From Humisphaera borealis (lineage in GTDB: Bacteria > Planctomycetota > Phycisphaerae > Tepidisphaerales > Tepidisphaeraceae), in NCBI RefSeq assembly GCF_015169395.1, contig NZ_CP063458.1, positions 4,154,001-4,218,000 of the forward strand: 64,000 bases of DNA. The letters run 5' to 3'. Each line of letters starts with the position of its first letter. Positions within the stretch are counted from its first letter, which is position 1. The notes beneath the pieces were generated by a model. That model made no database searches and was not told the origin of the DNA. It saw only the letters and a list, made by a program, of their open reading frames with translations. This document shows, one piece after another, positions 42,236 through 51,257 of this stretch. The position numbers and the translations under genes are program-made.

Positions 42236-43195
42236 TCACCCGAACAGCGCCTCCACAAACCGCTTCGGCTCAAACGTTTCGATGTCCTGAGGCGTCTCCC
42301 CGAGCCCGATGAACTTCACCGGGATGTTGAGCTGCTGCTTGATCGACAGCACCACGCCGCCCTTGGCGGTGCCGTCGAGCTTGGCGAGCAGGATTCCCGT
42401 CACCGCGATCGCCTGCCCGAAGTTCTTGGCCTGCAAGACGGCGTTCTGCCCGGTGGTCGCATCCAGGACGAGCAGCACCTCGTGCGGCGCGCCTTCGATC
42501 CGCTTGGTGACGACGTCGCGGATCTTCGTCAGCTCGCGCATCAGGTGGTCCTGCGTGTGCAACCGGCCTGCCGTGTCGACAATCAGCACGTCGATCCCGC
42601 GCGTCTTGGCCGCCTCGCAGGCGTCGTAGGCGACGGCGGCGGGGTCGGCGCCCTGTTTATGACGGACGATCTCCACGCCAATCCGTTCGGCCCAGATCGA
42701 TAGCTGATGCACCGCGCCGGCGCGGAACGTGTCGCTGGCGCAGACCATCACCTTCTTGCCCATCTCGTTCTTCAACAGCCAGGCGAGCTTGGCGATGCTG
42801 GTGGTCTTGCCCGCACCGTTGATGCCGGCGACGAGAATGACCGTCGGCCCGGCTTCGGCAAAGTGCAATTCGCGGTCGTCCGATTTCGACGGCGGCGCGC
42901 CCTCGGCCGGGGCGGCGGTGAGCATGCCCAGGACTTGTTCGCGGATCACGCCCAGAGCATCCGGTGCGTTCCTGATTCGCCCCAGCCGCCACTTGTCGCG
43001 GATCGCGGTGACGATGCGGTCGACATTGCCCACGCCCATGTCGGCTTGGAGGAGCTTTTCTTCGATCTCGGTGAGGAAGGTATCGTCGATCTGCCGCCCG
43101 GGCACGAAGAGCGTGCGGACGTCGGTATTGAGCACCTCCGCGGTCTTCCGCAGGGCACCTTTGAGCTTGTCGATCGTCTTGGAAAAGAAAGCCAT
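42236..43195 (-). CDS. ftsY: Signal recognition particle receptor FtsY
   Basis: A GTPase that docks SRP-ribosome complexes at the membrane for co-translational insertion. A 319-residue, short type without the long acidic A domain. Seen: N-domain helices (FSKTIDKLKGALRKTAEVLN), P-loop VAGINGAGKTTSIAKLA, DTFRAGAVHQL, G3 VLIVDTAGRLHTQ, AKLDGTAKGGVVLS (G4 variant of TKLDG) and the closing IGLGETPQDIETFEPKRFV. ATG at 43195 is chosen; the frame upstream enters a repeat element. nusB precedes it on the same strand, separated by that element. Confidence 0.97.
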   Translation of the reverse strand: MAFFSKTIDKLKGALRKTAEVLNTDVRTLFVPGRQIDDTFLTEIEEKLLQADMGVGNVDRIVTAIRDKWRLGRIRNAPDALGVIREQVLGMLTAAPAEGAPPSKSDDRELHFAEAGPTVILVAGINGAGKTTSIAKLAWLLKNEMGKKVMVCASDTFRAGAVHQLSIWAERIGVEIVRHKQGADPAAVAYDACEAAKTRGIDVLIVDTAGRLHTQDHLMRELTKIRDVVTKRIEGAPHEVLLVLDATTGQNAVLQAKNFGQAIAVTGILLAKLDGTAKGGVVLSIKQQLNIPVKFIGLGETPQDIETFEPKRFVEALFG

Positions 43196-43233
43196 GGTTG
43201 TGAGGTGGTCAGCGTCTGAGGAAGAAGATTTCG

Positions 43234-43408
43234 ACCACAGATGCACACAGATGAACACAGATAAGAGAAGGCTCCGTCAGTGACAGGGGCTGCCCGTGTC
43301 CTTTTGGATGCTCAACAGCTTCGGCACCCACGCACCTCGCACCGGCTGGAAGTCCGTGTCACCAGCGAGACGCGTTCTTATCTGTGTGAATCTGTGTGCA
43401 TCTGTGGT
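43234..43408. repeat. MITE-like repeat with 33-bp ends between nusB and ftsY
   Basis: Left arm 43234-43266 and right arm 43376-43408 are complementary at 31 of 33 positions and consist of CACAGATG-type units. The interior holds one REP-like palindrome (43332-43367). The right arm touches the nusB stop codon (43409). It fills the nusB-ftsY gap. Confidence 0.85.
43332..43367. repeat. REP-like palindromic repeat inside the MITE-like element
   Basis: GCACCTCGCACCGGCTGGAA-type copy of the family seen at 10044 and 36505, with changed palindrome bases. It shows one repeat family nested in another. Confidence 0.75.
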
Positions 43409-43858
43409 TCAAGTTTCCGGTAACCCGCCGGTCAGCGTTTTCACCTCGCGGAGAACAGCATCCAATACACCATTCACGAACGACGGGCTGTTTTCCGTGC
43501 TGAATCGCTTGGCCAGTTCGATTGCCTCGTCGATGACGACCTTGGGGGGCGTATCGGTGTGGGTCATCTCCCAGATCGCCAGGCGCAGGATATTGCGGTC
43601 CACGGCGGGCTGGCGGCGCGTCGGCCACTGGGGGGCCAGACGCTCGACCCACGGATCGGCCTGGGCCCGGTGAACCCACGCACCCTGCGCATAGGTAATC
43701 GCCAGCCGTTCGGCGGTCTCGTCGCGACTTTCGGTCCGTTCGATGCCGGCGATGAGGGACTCGGCCAGAGCCAGATCGGCCTTGGCGTTGGCATCCCAGA
43801 GAAACAGCACTTGCATCGCCAGTTCACGGGCCTGTTGTTTTCGGATCGGTAGGGGCAT
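43409..43858 (-). CDS. nusB: Transcription antitermination factor NusB
   Basis: A 149-residue all-helical RNA-binding protein that acts with NusE/S10 at boxA in rRNA antitermination. Seen: the N-terminal RKQQARELAMQVLFLWDANA, RLAPQWPTRRQPAVDRNILR, and LAIWEMTHTDTPPKVVIDEA with AIELAKRFSTENSPSFVNGV, the conserved C-terminal block. The start is ATG at 43858, with the cysteine desulfurase gene 52 bp upstream on the same strand. Confidence 0.95.
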   Translation of the reverse strand: MPLPIRKQQARELAMQVLFLWDANAKADLALAESLIAGIERTESRDETAERLAITYAQGAWVHRAQADPWVERLAPQWPTRRQPAVDRNILRLAIWEMTHTDTPPKVVIDEAIELAKRFSTENSPSFVNGVLDAVLREVKTLTGGLPET

Positions 43859-43910
43859 CTACACGACAGTATAGGGGAAATCGCGTGCGGTTGCCGATGG
43901 CCGTTCACGT

Positions 43911-45077
43911 TCAGCCGACCGGCAATACCGCGCGCAGCCGCCGAATGACGCCGGGTACGACGTCCAGGGCGCGATCCACCTCGGCATCGGTGCTGTACCG
44001 GGAGAGGCTGAAGCGTATCGCGCCGTGGGCGAGCTTCTCATCGATTCGCATCGCCCGCAGTACATGCGAGGGCTCAAGGCTTCCGCTGCTGCACGCTGCG
44101 CCCGCGCTGGCACAGACGTCCTGTTCGCTGAGCAGCAGCAGGATCGCTTCGGCTTCAAGGCGGGGGAATGCAATGTTTGTCGTATTGGGCAAACGGTGTT
44201 CGATCGAGCCGTTCACCCGCGTGCCGTCGATCGTTTCGAGAATCGACCGCTCCAGCCGATCGCGGAGCCGGGCAACGCCCGGCATGGCGGCGAGCAATGC
44301 CGCGGCAAGCTCGGCGGCCCGGCCCATGCCGACAACGCCGGGCACGTTTTCCGTCCCGCCCCGGCGGCCCTGTTCCTGCGGTCCGCCGACGATCAGCGGG
44401 CGGACACGCAGTCCGCGCCGCGCGTAGAAGGCACCGACGCCCTTGGGCCCGTGGAATTTGTGCGATGCGAAGCTCATCGCATCGAGGCCGATAGCCTTCA
44501 CATCGATTGGCAGCTTGCCGACGGCTTGCGTGGCGTCGCAGTGAAACGGAACGCGCTTCTCCCGGCAGAGCGCCGCCACCTCGGCGACCGGAAAGAGTAC
44601 GCCCGTCTCGTTGTTGGCCCACATGAGCGTCACCAGTGCGGTGTCGTCGCTGACGGCCGACCGAAGGGCGTCGATGTCGAGCAGCCCCTGTTCGTTGACC
44701 TCGATCGCCACGATCTCGGCACCGTCCCTGGCGAGCTGGGCGCAAAGTTCGCGGGTCGCCGAGTGCTCGACCGTTGTCGTCACGATCCGCTTTCGAGGGA
44801 AACGGGACGCCAGGAGCCCACGGATGACGGTGTTAATCGATTCGGTGCCGCCACCGGTGAAGGTCAGCTCGCTCTCGGCGGAGCCGATCAGCGCCGCGAT
44901 CTGCCCGCGGGCGACATCGATTGCCTGTCGGCTGCGCTGGCCGAAGCGGTGGACGCTGGACGGGTTGCCGTAGAAATCGGTCAGAAACGGCAGCATGGCG
45001 GCGACGACCTCAGGGGCCGGCTGGGTCGTCGCGTTGTTGTCGAGGTACACAAGGTCCACGGCGTGATTGTAGCGCAT
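43911..45077 (-). CDS. Cysteine desulfurase (NifS/IscS type)
   Basis: A 388-residue PLP enzyme that takes sulfur from cysteine for Fe-S clusters and thiolation. Seen: VYLDNNATTQPAPEVV, FTGGGTESINTVIRG, TTTVEHSATRELC, PFHCDATQAVGKLP, PLP-binding Lys in SFASHKFHGPKGVGAF, and catalytic Cys in AGAACSSGSLEPSHVLRAM. No iscU or iscR is adjacent, so it may be a stand-alone housekeeping enzyme or a tRNA-thiolation donor. A shorter start (VDLVYLDNN) six codons in is possible. Confidence 0.95.
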   Translation of the reverse strand: MRYNHAVDLVYLDNNATTQPAPEVVAAMLPFLTDFYGNPSSVHRFGQRSRQAIDVARGQIAALIGSAESELTFTGGGTESINTVIRGLLASRFPRKRIVTTTVEHSATRELCAQLARDGAEIVAIEVNEQGLLDIDALRSAVSDDTALVTLMWANNETGVLFPVAEVAALCREKRVPFHCDATQAVGKLPIDVKAIGLDAMSFASHKFHGPKGVGAFYARRGLRVRPLIVGGPQEQGRRGGTENVPGVVGMGRAAELAAALLAAMPGVARLRDRLERSILETIDGTRVNGSIEHRLPNTTNIAFPRLEAEAILLLLSEQDVCASAGAACSSGSLEPSHVLRAMRIDEKLAHGAIRFSLSRYSTDAEVDRALDVVPGVIRRLRAVLPVG

Positions 45078-45111
45078 CTGCCGCGGTTGGGGTGAGCCGG
45101 GCGGTGGATGG

Positions 45112-46746
45112 TTATGGCTTTGGCGATGCGGGTCGATTGCCGGGGCGGGTTTGCGGTCCGGCTCGGGGCGGCTCGCGGGGTGTCGCCTGGGGCACCAGAA
45201 GCTCCGATCGTTTCCCCAGCGTGATAGGCAACTCCAGGTATTTGCCCTCCCGGCGGATCTTGAGCATCACCTCGTCGCCGGGCTTGAACTGAATCAGCAT
45301 GGGTACGAACGACTGGTAGTCTCGCACCTGCGCGTCGGCGATGCCGACCAGCACATCGCCGTCTTTCAGGCCGGCTTTTGCTGCCGGGCCGTTGGGGACG
45401 ATTTGCTCAATCTTGATGCCGTCGTTGCCGTCGCCGAGCCGCGCGCCGATGACGACACCGTCGCCGCCGGTGCTGCTTGGGACCGGCTTTCGGGCCATCA
45501 TCCAGGCGGTCCAGGTTTTCTCGAATTCGGCCAGCGGCTGCTTGGTCACCGCTTCGAGCGCCAGCTTGCCGCTTTCGTCCTTATCGAACGACTTCTTGTA
45601 GGTGTCGTAGAACGGCCGCAGCAGGTTCTTTTCATACAGGTAAAGCATCACGCTGCTGGCCTGCCCGTAGGCGAGGTTGGCTTTCTTCACGAACTCCGGC
45701 TGCTCCATCGCCATCAGCGCCGCCAGCGGGATGAGCTTTTTGCCGCGATTGGCGTTCTGGAGCATGTTCAGGCGGAAGTTGTCTTTCGGCACGAGTTTCT
45801 CGCCTTCGAATTGCGCCGCTTCGAAGAGCGATGCGATGCCCTCAACGATCCAGATCGGGTGGTCTTGCCCCAGCGGAGCCTTGTCGCCGGCGTGAAGGGC
45901 GTGGGTGAACTCGTGGGTCATCGTCTGGCCCATCCGCTGGCAGATGAGAAGCTTGGCGGTGTCGTTGTAGAACCCGCCGACACCCGGCATCTTCACGATC
46001 TTCTTGTAGTCGGCCGCGGACGGCACCACGACGCTGATATAGGCATCGGGCTTGTGCTCGAAGAGCTGCGCCCACTGGCTGGCGGCCTGCGCCGTGAGCC
46101 AGTGCTTCAGCTCATCGAGTGTCGTCTTGTCGGTATTGGTGGCGAAGATCAGTTTGCGCTCGGCGTCGAGCTCGTAGAGATAGCTGTCGCCGAACTGCTC
46201 GCGGAGGGTCGCGATGACCTTCTCGGCTGACCGTTTCTGATATTGCGGCTTGTTTCCGACAAACTTCTTGAAAGCCGGCAATTCCCGGAGTGAATCAAGG
46301 TCCGGGTCGCGGTCGAGGTGGATGAAATCAACCCAGCCGGCGTCGGCAGCCTTCTCCAGGTAAAGGACCGCGCTGTCCTTTTCGCCCTTCAGGGCCAGAA
46401 GGCAGGCGTAGTTGTACAGGTTGGTGATGTGCGACGGGTCGAGCAGAAGCGCTTCCTTGAGCACCGGTTCGGCCTCGGAGACCTTGTTCTTCTTGAGGAG
46501 GTCGATCGACTTGCGCGTCAGTTCGAGAACCTTCTTCTCCAGTGCCCGGGCTTCGGCCGCCGACAGCTTGTGTGCGGCCGGCTGCGTGGCGGTGGGATTG
46601 GCCGCCAAAGGCTGGCTGGAGGCCGGTTTTGTCGTCGGTGACGTGGCGGGCCGAGTAGCCGGTGCGGCGACGACCGTGCCCGACAGGACGAGCAGCAGTG
46701 CAATGATCGGATTGACAACGGTCCGGGCGATGAAGATCCGTGGCAT
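45112..46746 (-). CDS. Exported TPR-metallopeptidase-PDZ protein
   Basis: A 544-residue protein. Seen in order: signal peptide (NPIIALLLVLSGTVVAA), a Pro/Thr-rich linker, TPR-like helices with EAEPVLKEALLLDPSHITNL, and a peptidase MA-like domain with the zinc motif MTHEFTHALHAGD (HExxH near residue 277) and IVEGIASLFEAAQ as downstream ligand region. A C-terminal PDZ domain (GIKIEQIVPNGPAAKAGLKD) is followed by a Pro-rich tail. It is probably a periplasmic or surface gluzincin. Divergent from the ECF sigma gene, with 108 bp between. Confidence 0.88.
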   Translation of the reverse strand: MPRIFIARTVVNPIIALLLVLSGTVVAAPATRPATSPTTKPASSQPLAANPTATQPAAHKLSAAEARALEKKVLELTRKSIDLLKKNKVSEAEPVLKEALLLDPSHITNLYNYACLLALKGEKDSAVLYLEKAADAGWVDFIHLDRDPDLDSLRELPAFKKFVGNKPQYQKRSAEKVIATLREQFGDSYLYELDAERKLIFATNTDKTTLDELKHWLTAQAASQWAQLFEHKPDAYISVVVPSAADYKKIVKMPGVGGFYNDTAKLLICQRMGQTMTHEFTHALHAGDKAPLGQDHPIWIVEGIASLFEAAQFEGEKLVPKDNFRLNMLQNANRGKKLIPLAALMAMEQPEFVKKANLAYGQASSVMLYLYEKNLLRPFYDTYKKSFDKDESGKLALEAVTKQPLAEFEKTWTAWMMARKPVPSSTGGDGVVIGARLGDGNDGIKIEQIVPNGPAAKAGLKDGDVLVGIADAQVRDYQSFVPMLIQFKPGDEVMLKIRREGKYLELPITLGKRSELLVPQATPREPPRAGPQTRPGNRPASPKP

Positions 46747-46854
46747 ACTTGCGATTTTACGTCAGCCGGGCCGCGGAGTTGCGGAGAATCTTTGCCGATC
46801 CGCCGAAAACCCGACCGTCGGCGGCGTTTTAGGGATGGAAGCACCGAACGAACC

Positions 46855-47406
46855 ATGACCCGAGTGAACCCGGCCATGATCGCCGACTGGTTTGATGCCC
46901 ATGGCCGGGCGCTGGTGCTCTACGCCCGGCAGTTGCTGCCTGAACGCCCGGTCCAGGCCGACGACCTGGTGCAGGACTTGTTCGTCAAACTGCTGGCACT
47001 CGCCGCCGACTGCAACGGAAGTCCGGTTCCGCCCAATCCGGCGGCATGGCTGCACAAATGTTTGCGGAACGCGTGCCTGGATGAGCGCCGTGGCCGCGTC
47101 CGCCGACAACGCCGGGAGCAGTCAGCCGCGACCGACCGGCCCGTCTGGTTCGAGCCCCGCCCGGAGGATCTGATCGACGCCCGGCTGGCTCAGTGTGCCA
47201 TGGAGTCGCTCCCCGAGTTGGCCCGGCAAGTGGTAACGCTGCGTATCTGGTCCGGACTGACACTGGCCGAGGTCGCGGACGTGACCGGGATGGGAGTCTC
47301 GACGGTTCACGATCACTACCGAAAGGCGTTGTCGGCGATGCGATCGATGATCGAAACGCAGGCCGCCGAGCTAAGGAGTCGCCACGATGTCTCGAATCCC
47401 CCATGA
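46855..47406 (+). CDS. ECF-family RNA polymerase sigma factor
   Basis: A 183-residue sigma-70-type factor. Region 2 has ADDLVQDLFVKLLALAAD and NPAAWLHKCLRNACLDERRG. Region 4 has LPELARQVVTLRIWSGLTLA, EVADVTGMGVSTVHDHYRKA (helix-turn-helix). ATG at 46855 is the start before region 2. The next gene overlaps its end by 20 bases and encodes a single-pass membrane protein, the usual arrangement of sigma and anti-sigma. The two exported proteins downstream on the same strand are candidates for its regulon. Confidence 0.93.
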   Translation: MTRVNPAMIADWFDAHGRALVLYARQLLPERPVQADDLVQDLFVKLLALAADCNGSPVPPNPAAWLHKCLRNACLDERRGRVRRQRREQSAATDRPVWFEPRPEDLIDARLAQCAMESLPELARQVVTLRIWSGLTLAEVADVTGMGVSTVHDHYRKALSAMRSMIETQAAELRSRHDVSNPP

Positions 47407-47875
47407 GCCGGAGTACTCGCCCGCTGACCTGGAGTTCGAACGTGCGCTCGGCGCTCTCAGGCCGGGGCCGGCGGCACTGGATCCTCGGTCGGCCATGTTC
47501 GAAGCAGGGCGATCCGTCGGCGAAGCAGCCGGCCGGCACGCGGTGCTGACGTCGGCGCGTGGCGCGATGTCCCGCTGGCGGGCGACGGCCGCGGTGCTGG
47601 CGATCGCCACCGGCGTTTCGGTGACGGCCAACGTGCGGATGATGTCCGGCGAGCGGCCGATTGCCGTCGCACCGCCGCCGGTGGCGGTTGTGCCGTCTGT
47701 GGCGACGGGCGGCGATACGGTTGCGGCGCCTGTGGACGGCTGGCGCGTTGTCCCCGGTCGAGCCGACCTGCTGGCCCAACGCACCCTGGTGCTCGCCGAC
47801 GGCATCGACGCCTTGCCGGCGCAGCGTTTCGGATCGGTCGGAACGCCTTTGCGCGTGGGTGATATGGGGCGCTAG
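47387..47875 (+). CDS. Putative membrane anti-sigma factor
   Basis: A 162-residue protein overlapping the sigma gene. The N-terminal part of about 60 residues is soluble and acidic (EPEYSPADLEFERALGAL). One hydrophobic segment follows (WRATAAVLAIATGVSVTANV) and then an extracytoplasmic Pro/Val-rich tail. There is no zinc-type HxxxCxxC motif. The anti-sigma role is inferred from overlap and topology only; it could also be another membrane regulator. Confidence 0.6.
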   Translation: MSRIPHEPEYSPADLEFERALGALRPGPAALDPRSAMFEAGRSVGEAAGRHAVLTSARGAMSRWRATAAVLAIATGVSVTANVRMMSGERPIAVAPPPVAVVPSVATGGDTVAAPVDGWRVVPGRADLLAQRTLVLADGIDALPAQRFGSVGTPLRVGDMGR

Positions 47876-47999
47876 CAGACGGCGCGATTCTTGGCGTTGA
47901 AGACCACTTGCTCGGGATACCAGATCCTTCGGGGTCCCTCAGGATGGCACATTGCGCGATGCGCGACGGAAAGGTTTCCTTCACTCGGAGATACCACCA

Positions 48000-49526
48000 A
48001 TGACTCAACAGTTGATGATTCGTACCCCAGCAAATCGCACCGGCTTCCGCGTCTTCTCCTCGATCGCGTTGGCGATCTTCACTGTCGCTGCGCCGGTCAT
48101 GGCGCAGGTGCCGGCGGAACCGAGGACCGCCGCGATCTCCGTGTACCCCGCCGCTTCGCCCCGGCCGGCCCTGAAGTACCGGCTCATTCCCGAAGCCGTG
48201 GACAAAGTGCCCGGCGACGCCGCGCCGCTCTACTTGCTGGCGGCTGGGTCATGGATTGACGGGGACCGCAACGCTGCTGAAAAAGCCCTGACCGCCGACG
48301 AATTGGCCGCCCTTAAGCTTCCCCCCGCGCCATACAAGTGGTCGAACGATGGCTCCTTCATCGGCGCGACGGCGATGCTGGAAGTGCCACTGGATCGCCT
48401 GGAATCTCCGAAGCTTCAGGAGGTGCTCCAGACGATCAGCAGCATTTACCCGATGCTCGAGCTCGCCGGCCGGCGCGAGCGATGCGAATGGGGCATTCCG
48501 CTTCGCGAGCAGGGCTTCAGCACGCTGCTGCCCCATCTGGCGAACATGCGTGGCATGACGCGGGTGGTCTGCGTGAAGGCGCGCTGGCACCTGTCGCGCG
48601 GCGAGTGGAATGAGGCGATCGCCGCCTTGCGGACCAACTTCGCGCTGGTAAGCGCTCTGAACCGAGATTCGGTCCTGATCCAGCAACTGGTCGCCGCGTC
48701 GATCGGGTCCATGACGCTGAAGGTCCTGGAGGAGGCGCAGTCACGGCCCGGCTGCCCGAACCTGTACTGGGCGCTGGCAAGCCTGCCGTCGCCGATGCTC
48801 GACCGCCGGGCCAGCCTGGAGATGGAGCGGGCGGCGACGTACTGGTCGCTCCCGGAGATGCAAAAGGTGAAGGACGGCACGTTCACCGAGGCCGACTGGG
48901 GCACAATGCTGAAGCGGATGAACTCGCTCATGAGCGTCGTCGACAAAGAAGCCGGATCGAAGAAAAACACGCTCGGCGAGCAATTGACGATGTTCGGCGC
49001 AGCAGTGCTGATCTATCCGACGGCGAAGCAGTACCTCGTCAGCCGAGGCATGAAAGCCGATGACGTCGAGCGGCTGCCAAAGGTCGTGGCGCTCGGCCGG
49101 TACTTCGTCGAATCGTACGACGAGGTTTTCGACGACATGGTGAAGTGGTCGTCCGTCCCCTACTGGCAGGCAAGGCAGAACGCCAAGGCCCGGGAAGAGG
49201 TGTTTGTCCGGATCAAGAATCTCGGACCGAGCAACCCGTTGATGATGGTCGTGCCGGCCGTCAGCAAGGCGATGGTGTCATTGGTGAAGTTGGACCGCCA
49301 GATCGCCGCACAGCAAACGGTCGAGGCGCTGCGGGCCTACGCGGCCGCCAACGACGGAAAGCTTCCGGCGACACTGGACGCGCTGTCGCAGACCCCGGCG
49401 CCGATCGATCCGATGACCGGCAAGCCGTTCGTCTATAGGGTTGGAGACGGCACCGCCGTGATCGAATCGCCCGACGCCGAACAGCCGAAGGACGCGCTGT
49501 TGCTGAAGGTGACCGTCGTCAAGTGA
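48000..49526 (+). CDS. Exported hypothetical protein of the sigma-factor cluster
   Basis: A 508-residue protein with a signal peptide (RVFSSIALAIFTVAAPVMAQ). The body is helical, with LYLLAAGSWIDGDRNAAEKA, WGIPLREQGFSTLLPHLANM and ARWHLSRGEWNEAIAALRTN (TPR-like). Near the C-terminus VEALRAYAAANDGKLPATLD and PMTGKPFVYRVGDG resemble the segment found at the end of many planctomycete secreted proteins with pseudopilin-like domains. No enzyme motif was recognised. ATG at 48000 is chosen; the first 16 codons of the longer frame are unsupported. Confidence 0.78.
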   Translation: MTQQLMIRTPANRTGFRVFSSIALAIFTVAAPVMAQVPAEPRTAAISVYPAASPRPALKYRLIPEAVDKVPGDAAPLYLLAAGSWIDGDRNAAEKALTADELAALKLPPAPYKWSNDGSFIGATAMLEVPLDRLESPKLQEVLQTISSIYPMLELAGRRERCEWGIPLREQGFSTLLPHLANMRGMTRVVCVKARWHLSRGEWNEAIAALRTNFALVSALNRDSVLIQQLVAASIGSMTLKVLEEAQSRPGCPNLYWALASLPSPMLDRRASLEMERAATYWSLPEMQKVKDGTFTEADWGTMLKRMNSLMSVVDKEAGSKKNTLGEQLTMFGAAVLIYPTAKQYLVSRGMKADDVERLPKVVALGRYFVESYDEVFDDMVKWSSVPYWQARQNAKAREEVFVRIKNLGPSNPLMMVVPAVSKAMVSLVKLDRQIAAQQTVEALRAYAAANDGKLPATLDALSQTPAPIDPMTGKPFVYRVGDGTAVIESPDAEQPKDALLLKVTVVK

Positions 49527-49595
49527 AAGTTGCGAGGGGCGCTCAACCGTTCTGCCGTCGGCGTCACCCACGATGGACCCTTCGGAGGCCTTCGG

Positions 49596-51014
49596 ATGAC
49601 GCGACGATTCCTGCCATTCCTGATTGTGTTCGTGGTGGCCTTTGCCGCGCTGGTCGCCCCGGCCGCCGCGGCGAAGGACGCGAAGCCGACGTTGCCTCCG
49701 CCGCTTCCCGGTGCGGCCAATTTCATCGACGACAAGACGATGATCGTCGGCTACGTGGATGTGCCGGCGGTGGAGCCGGAGGCGCTGCTGAACTGGGTTG
49801 TTACGATGTTGAAGGCGGGTCAGTCCCCGCAGGAGGAGATCGACGGTGCGACATACGCCCTCAGGGGGCTGGTGCCGCCGGCGAAGAAGTGGGTGGGCGA
49901 CTTTGGCCGGGCGGGGGGCAAGGCGTTGTTCGTTGTCGTTTCGTCGGACGCGCTGGTGCCACCGGTGGTCGTTGTACCGGTGGACCGGCGGGCCAACGGC
50001 AACGCACTTGCGGAGCTGCTTAAGTCGCCGTTCGGCGTGCCGCTGCCGTCGGGTTTTATCCCGACGCCGGGCAAACCGGGACCGGGCATTCCGTACGGAT
50101 ATCACGTCGACCGCATCGGCGATGCCCTGGCGCTTGGCAATCCGCAAACGCTTCGAAAAGCCAATGAGCTTTCGCGTCAGCCCGGCCGCCCGGCTCGCCC
50201 GGAACTGACAGCCGCGCTGGCCGACAGCGGCGGGACGGTGCGTGTCGCGTTCGCCATGACCGAGCCGCTGCGGACAATCCTGCGGAGCATCGGCCCGAAC
50301 CTGCCGGCCGAGCTGGGCGGCGAACCTACCGCGACGCTGACCGAGAAGATGTCCTGGGCCACCCTTTCATTCGACGCGCCGGCCGGTCGCAGCACCGACG
50401 CTTCACTGCGACTCTCGATGCAGGCCGTCGATTCGGATGCTGCCAGGCGACTCAAAAACATCGCGGTCGCGGTCTTTCGGACGACGGTCAACGACGGTGA
50501 TCTGGGCAAGCACCCCGACAAGGACAAGGTGCTCACGATGCTCGAGCCGCAGGTGCAGGGGGACAGGGTGGAGGTACGGCTCGACCCGGCGGAAATGAAG
50601 GCATCGGCCGGCATCCTCGGGCCGCTGGCGATCAAGGCTAGAGAGAAAGCCGCCCGCGACGAGTCTGAAACAAAGCTCAAACTTCTGGTGTCGGCGATCC
50701 GGAACTACACCGGCGACACCGGCGGACGTTTCCCGCGGTCGATGGAGGACCCGGAGCTGCTCAAGTACCTCGGCAAGACACCCGCCGAGCACAAAGTGGC
50801 GCTGCTCAATCCCGTCAATCCCGGGCGAGGGTACGTCATGCTCAGCCCGTCGGTGCCGGCAGGCGTCAATCCGTCGGCGGTGCTGCTGGTTTACGAGGGG
50901 TACGACAAGTGGCCTTCGACCGGCATCCAAGGCGGCTTCGCCGACGGGCGGGTCGCCGTCATCAAAACCGAGCCGGAGTTGAAGGCCATGGTCCGTGCGG
51001 CGACGGGTCGGTGA
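49596..51014 (+). CDS. Exported hypothetical protein
   Basis: A 472-residue protein: signal peptide (RFLPFLIVFVVAFAALVAP), then a domain with FIDDKTMIVGYVDVPAVEPE and YGYHVDRIGDALALGN. A C-terminal part follows with LKLLVSAIRNYTGDTGGRFP and AVLLVYEGYDKWPSTGIQGG, the latter recalling DUF1559/pseudopilin-like tails (product GFADGRVAVI). GGAGG precedes the ATG. It lies 69 bp after the previous gene on the same strand and probably belongs to the same unit. No activity assigned. Confidence 0.78.
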   Translation: MTRRFLPFLIVFVVAFAALVAPAAAAKDAKPTLPPPLPGAANFIDDKTMIVGYVDVPAVEPEALLNWVVTMLKAGQSPQEEIDGATYALRGLVPPAKKWVGDFGRAGGKALFVVVSSDALVPPVVVVPVDRRANGNALAELLKSPFGVPLPSGFIPTPGKPGPGIPYGYHVDRIGDALALGNPQTLRKANELSRQPGRPARPELTAALADSGGTVRVAFAMTEPLRTILRSIGPNLPAELGGEPTATLTEKMSWATLSFDAPAGRSTDASLRLSMQAVDSDAARRLKNIAVAVFRTTVNDGDLGKHPDKDKVLTMLEPQVQGDRVEVRLDPAEMKASAGILGPLAIKAREKAARDESETKLKLLVSAIRNYTGDTGGRFPRSMEDPELLKYLGKTPAEHKVALLNPVNPGRGYVMLSPSVPAGVNPSAVLLVYEGYDKWPSTGIQGGFADGRVAVIKTEPELKAMVRAATGR

Positions 51015-51190
51015 GATGTCAGTAGCCGGTAGTCGAGGGTAGAGGAAGTCGGCAACGCCGCATGGCAGTCGAGTTGTGGCCAATTCGATTTTGTCGCAAA
51101 TGCCGATTTGGTAATCTCTTACGCGGACGCTTTTGCGTTCCCGTGCGTTCGGCGTGAACTCCTCTTTTTCGCTTGGTGTAAGCGGAGCCC

Positions 51191-51218
51191 TTGTCATACA
51201 CGCGGAAAATGCTAAGAT
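51191..51218 (+). promoter_or_regulatory. Sigma-70-like promoter of the 102-residue protein gene
   Basis: TTGTCA (51191-51196), 16 bases, then TGCTAAGAT with -10 TAAGAT (51213-51218) and an extended -10 TG. It lies 40 bases before the start codon. Recognised by eye only. Confidence 0.45.
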
Positions 51219-51257
51219 GGCCCGTCTTTCGATTCCTGAATTGTTGCGGAGATACCG

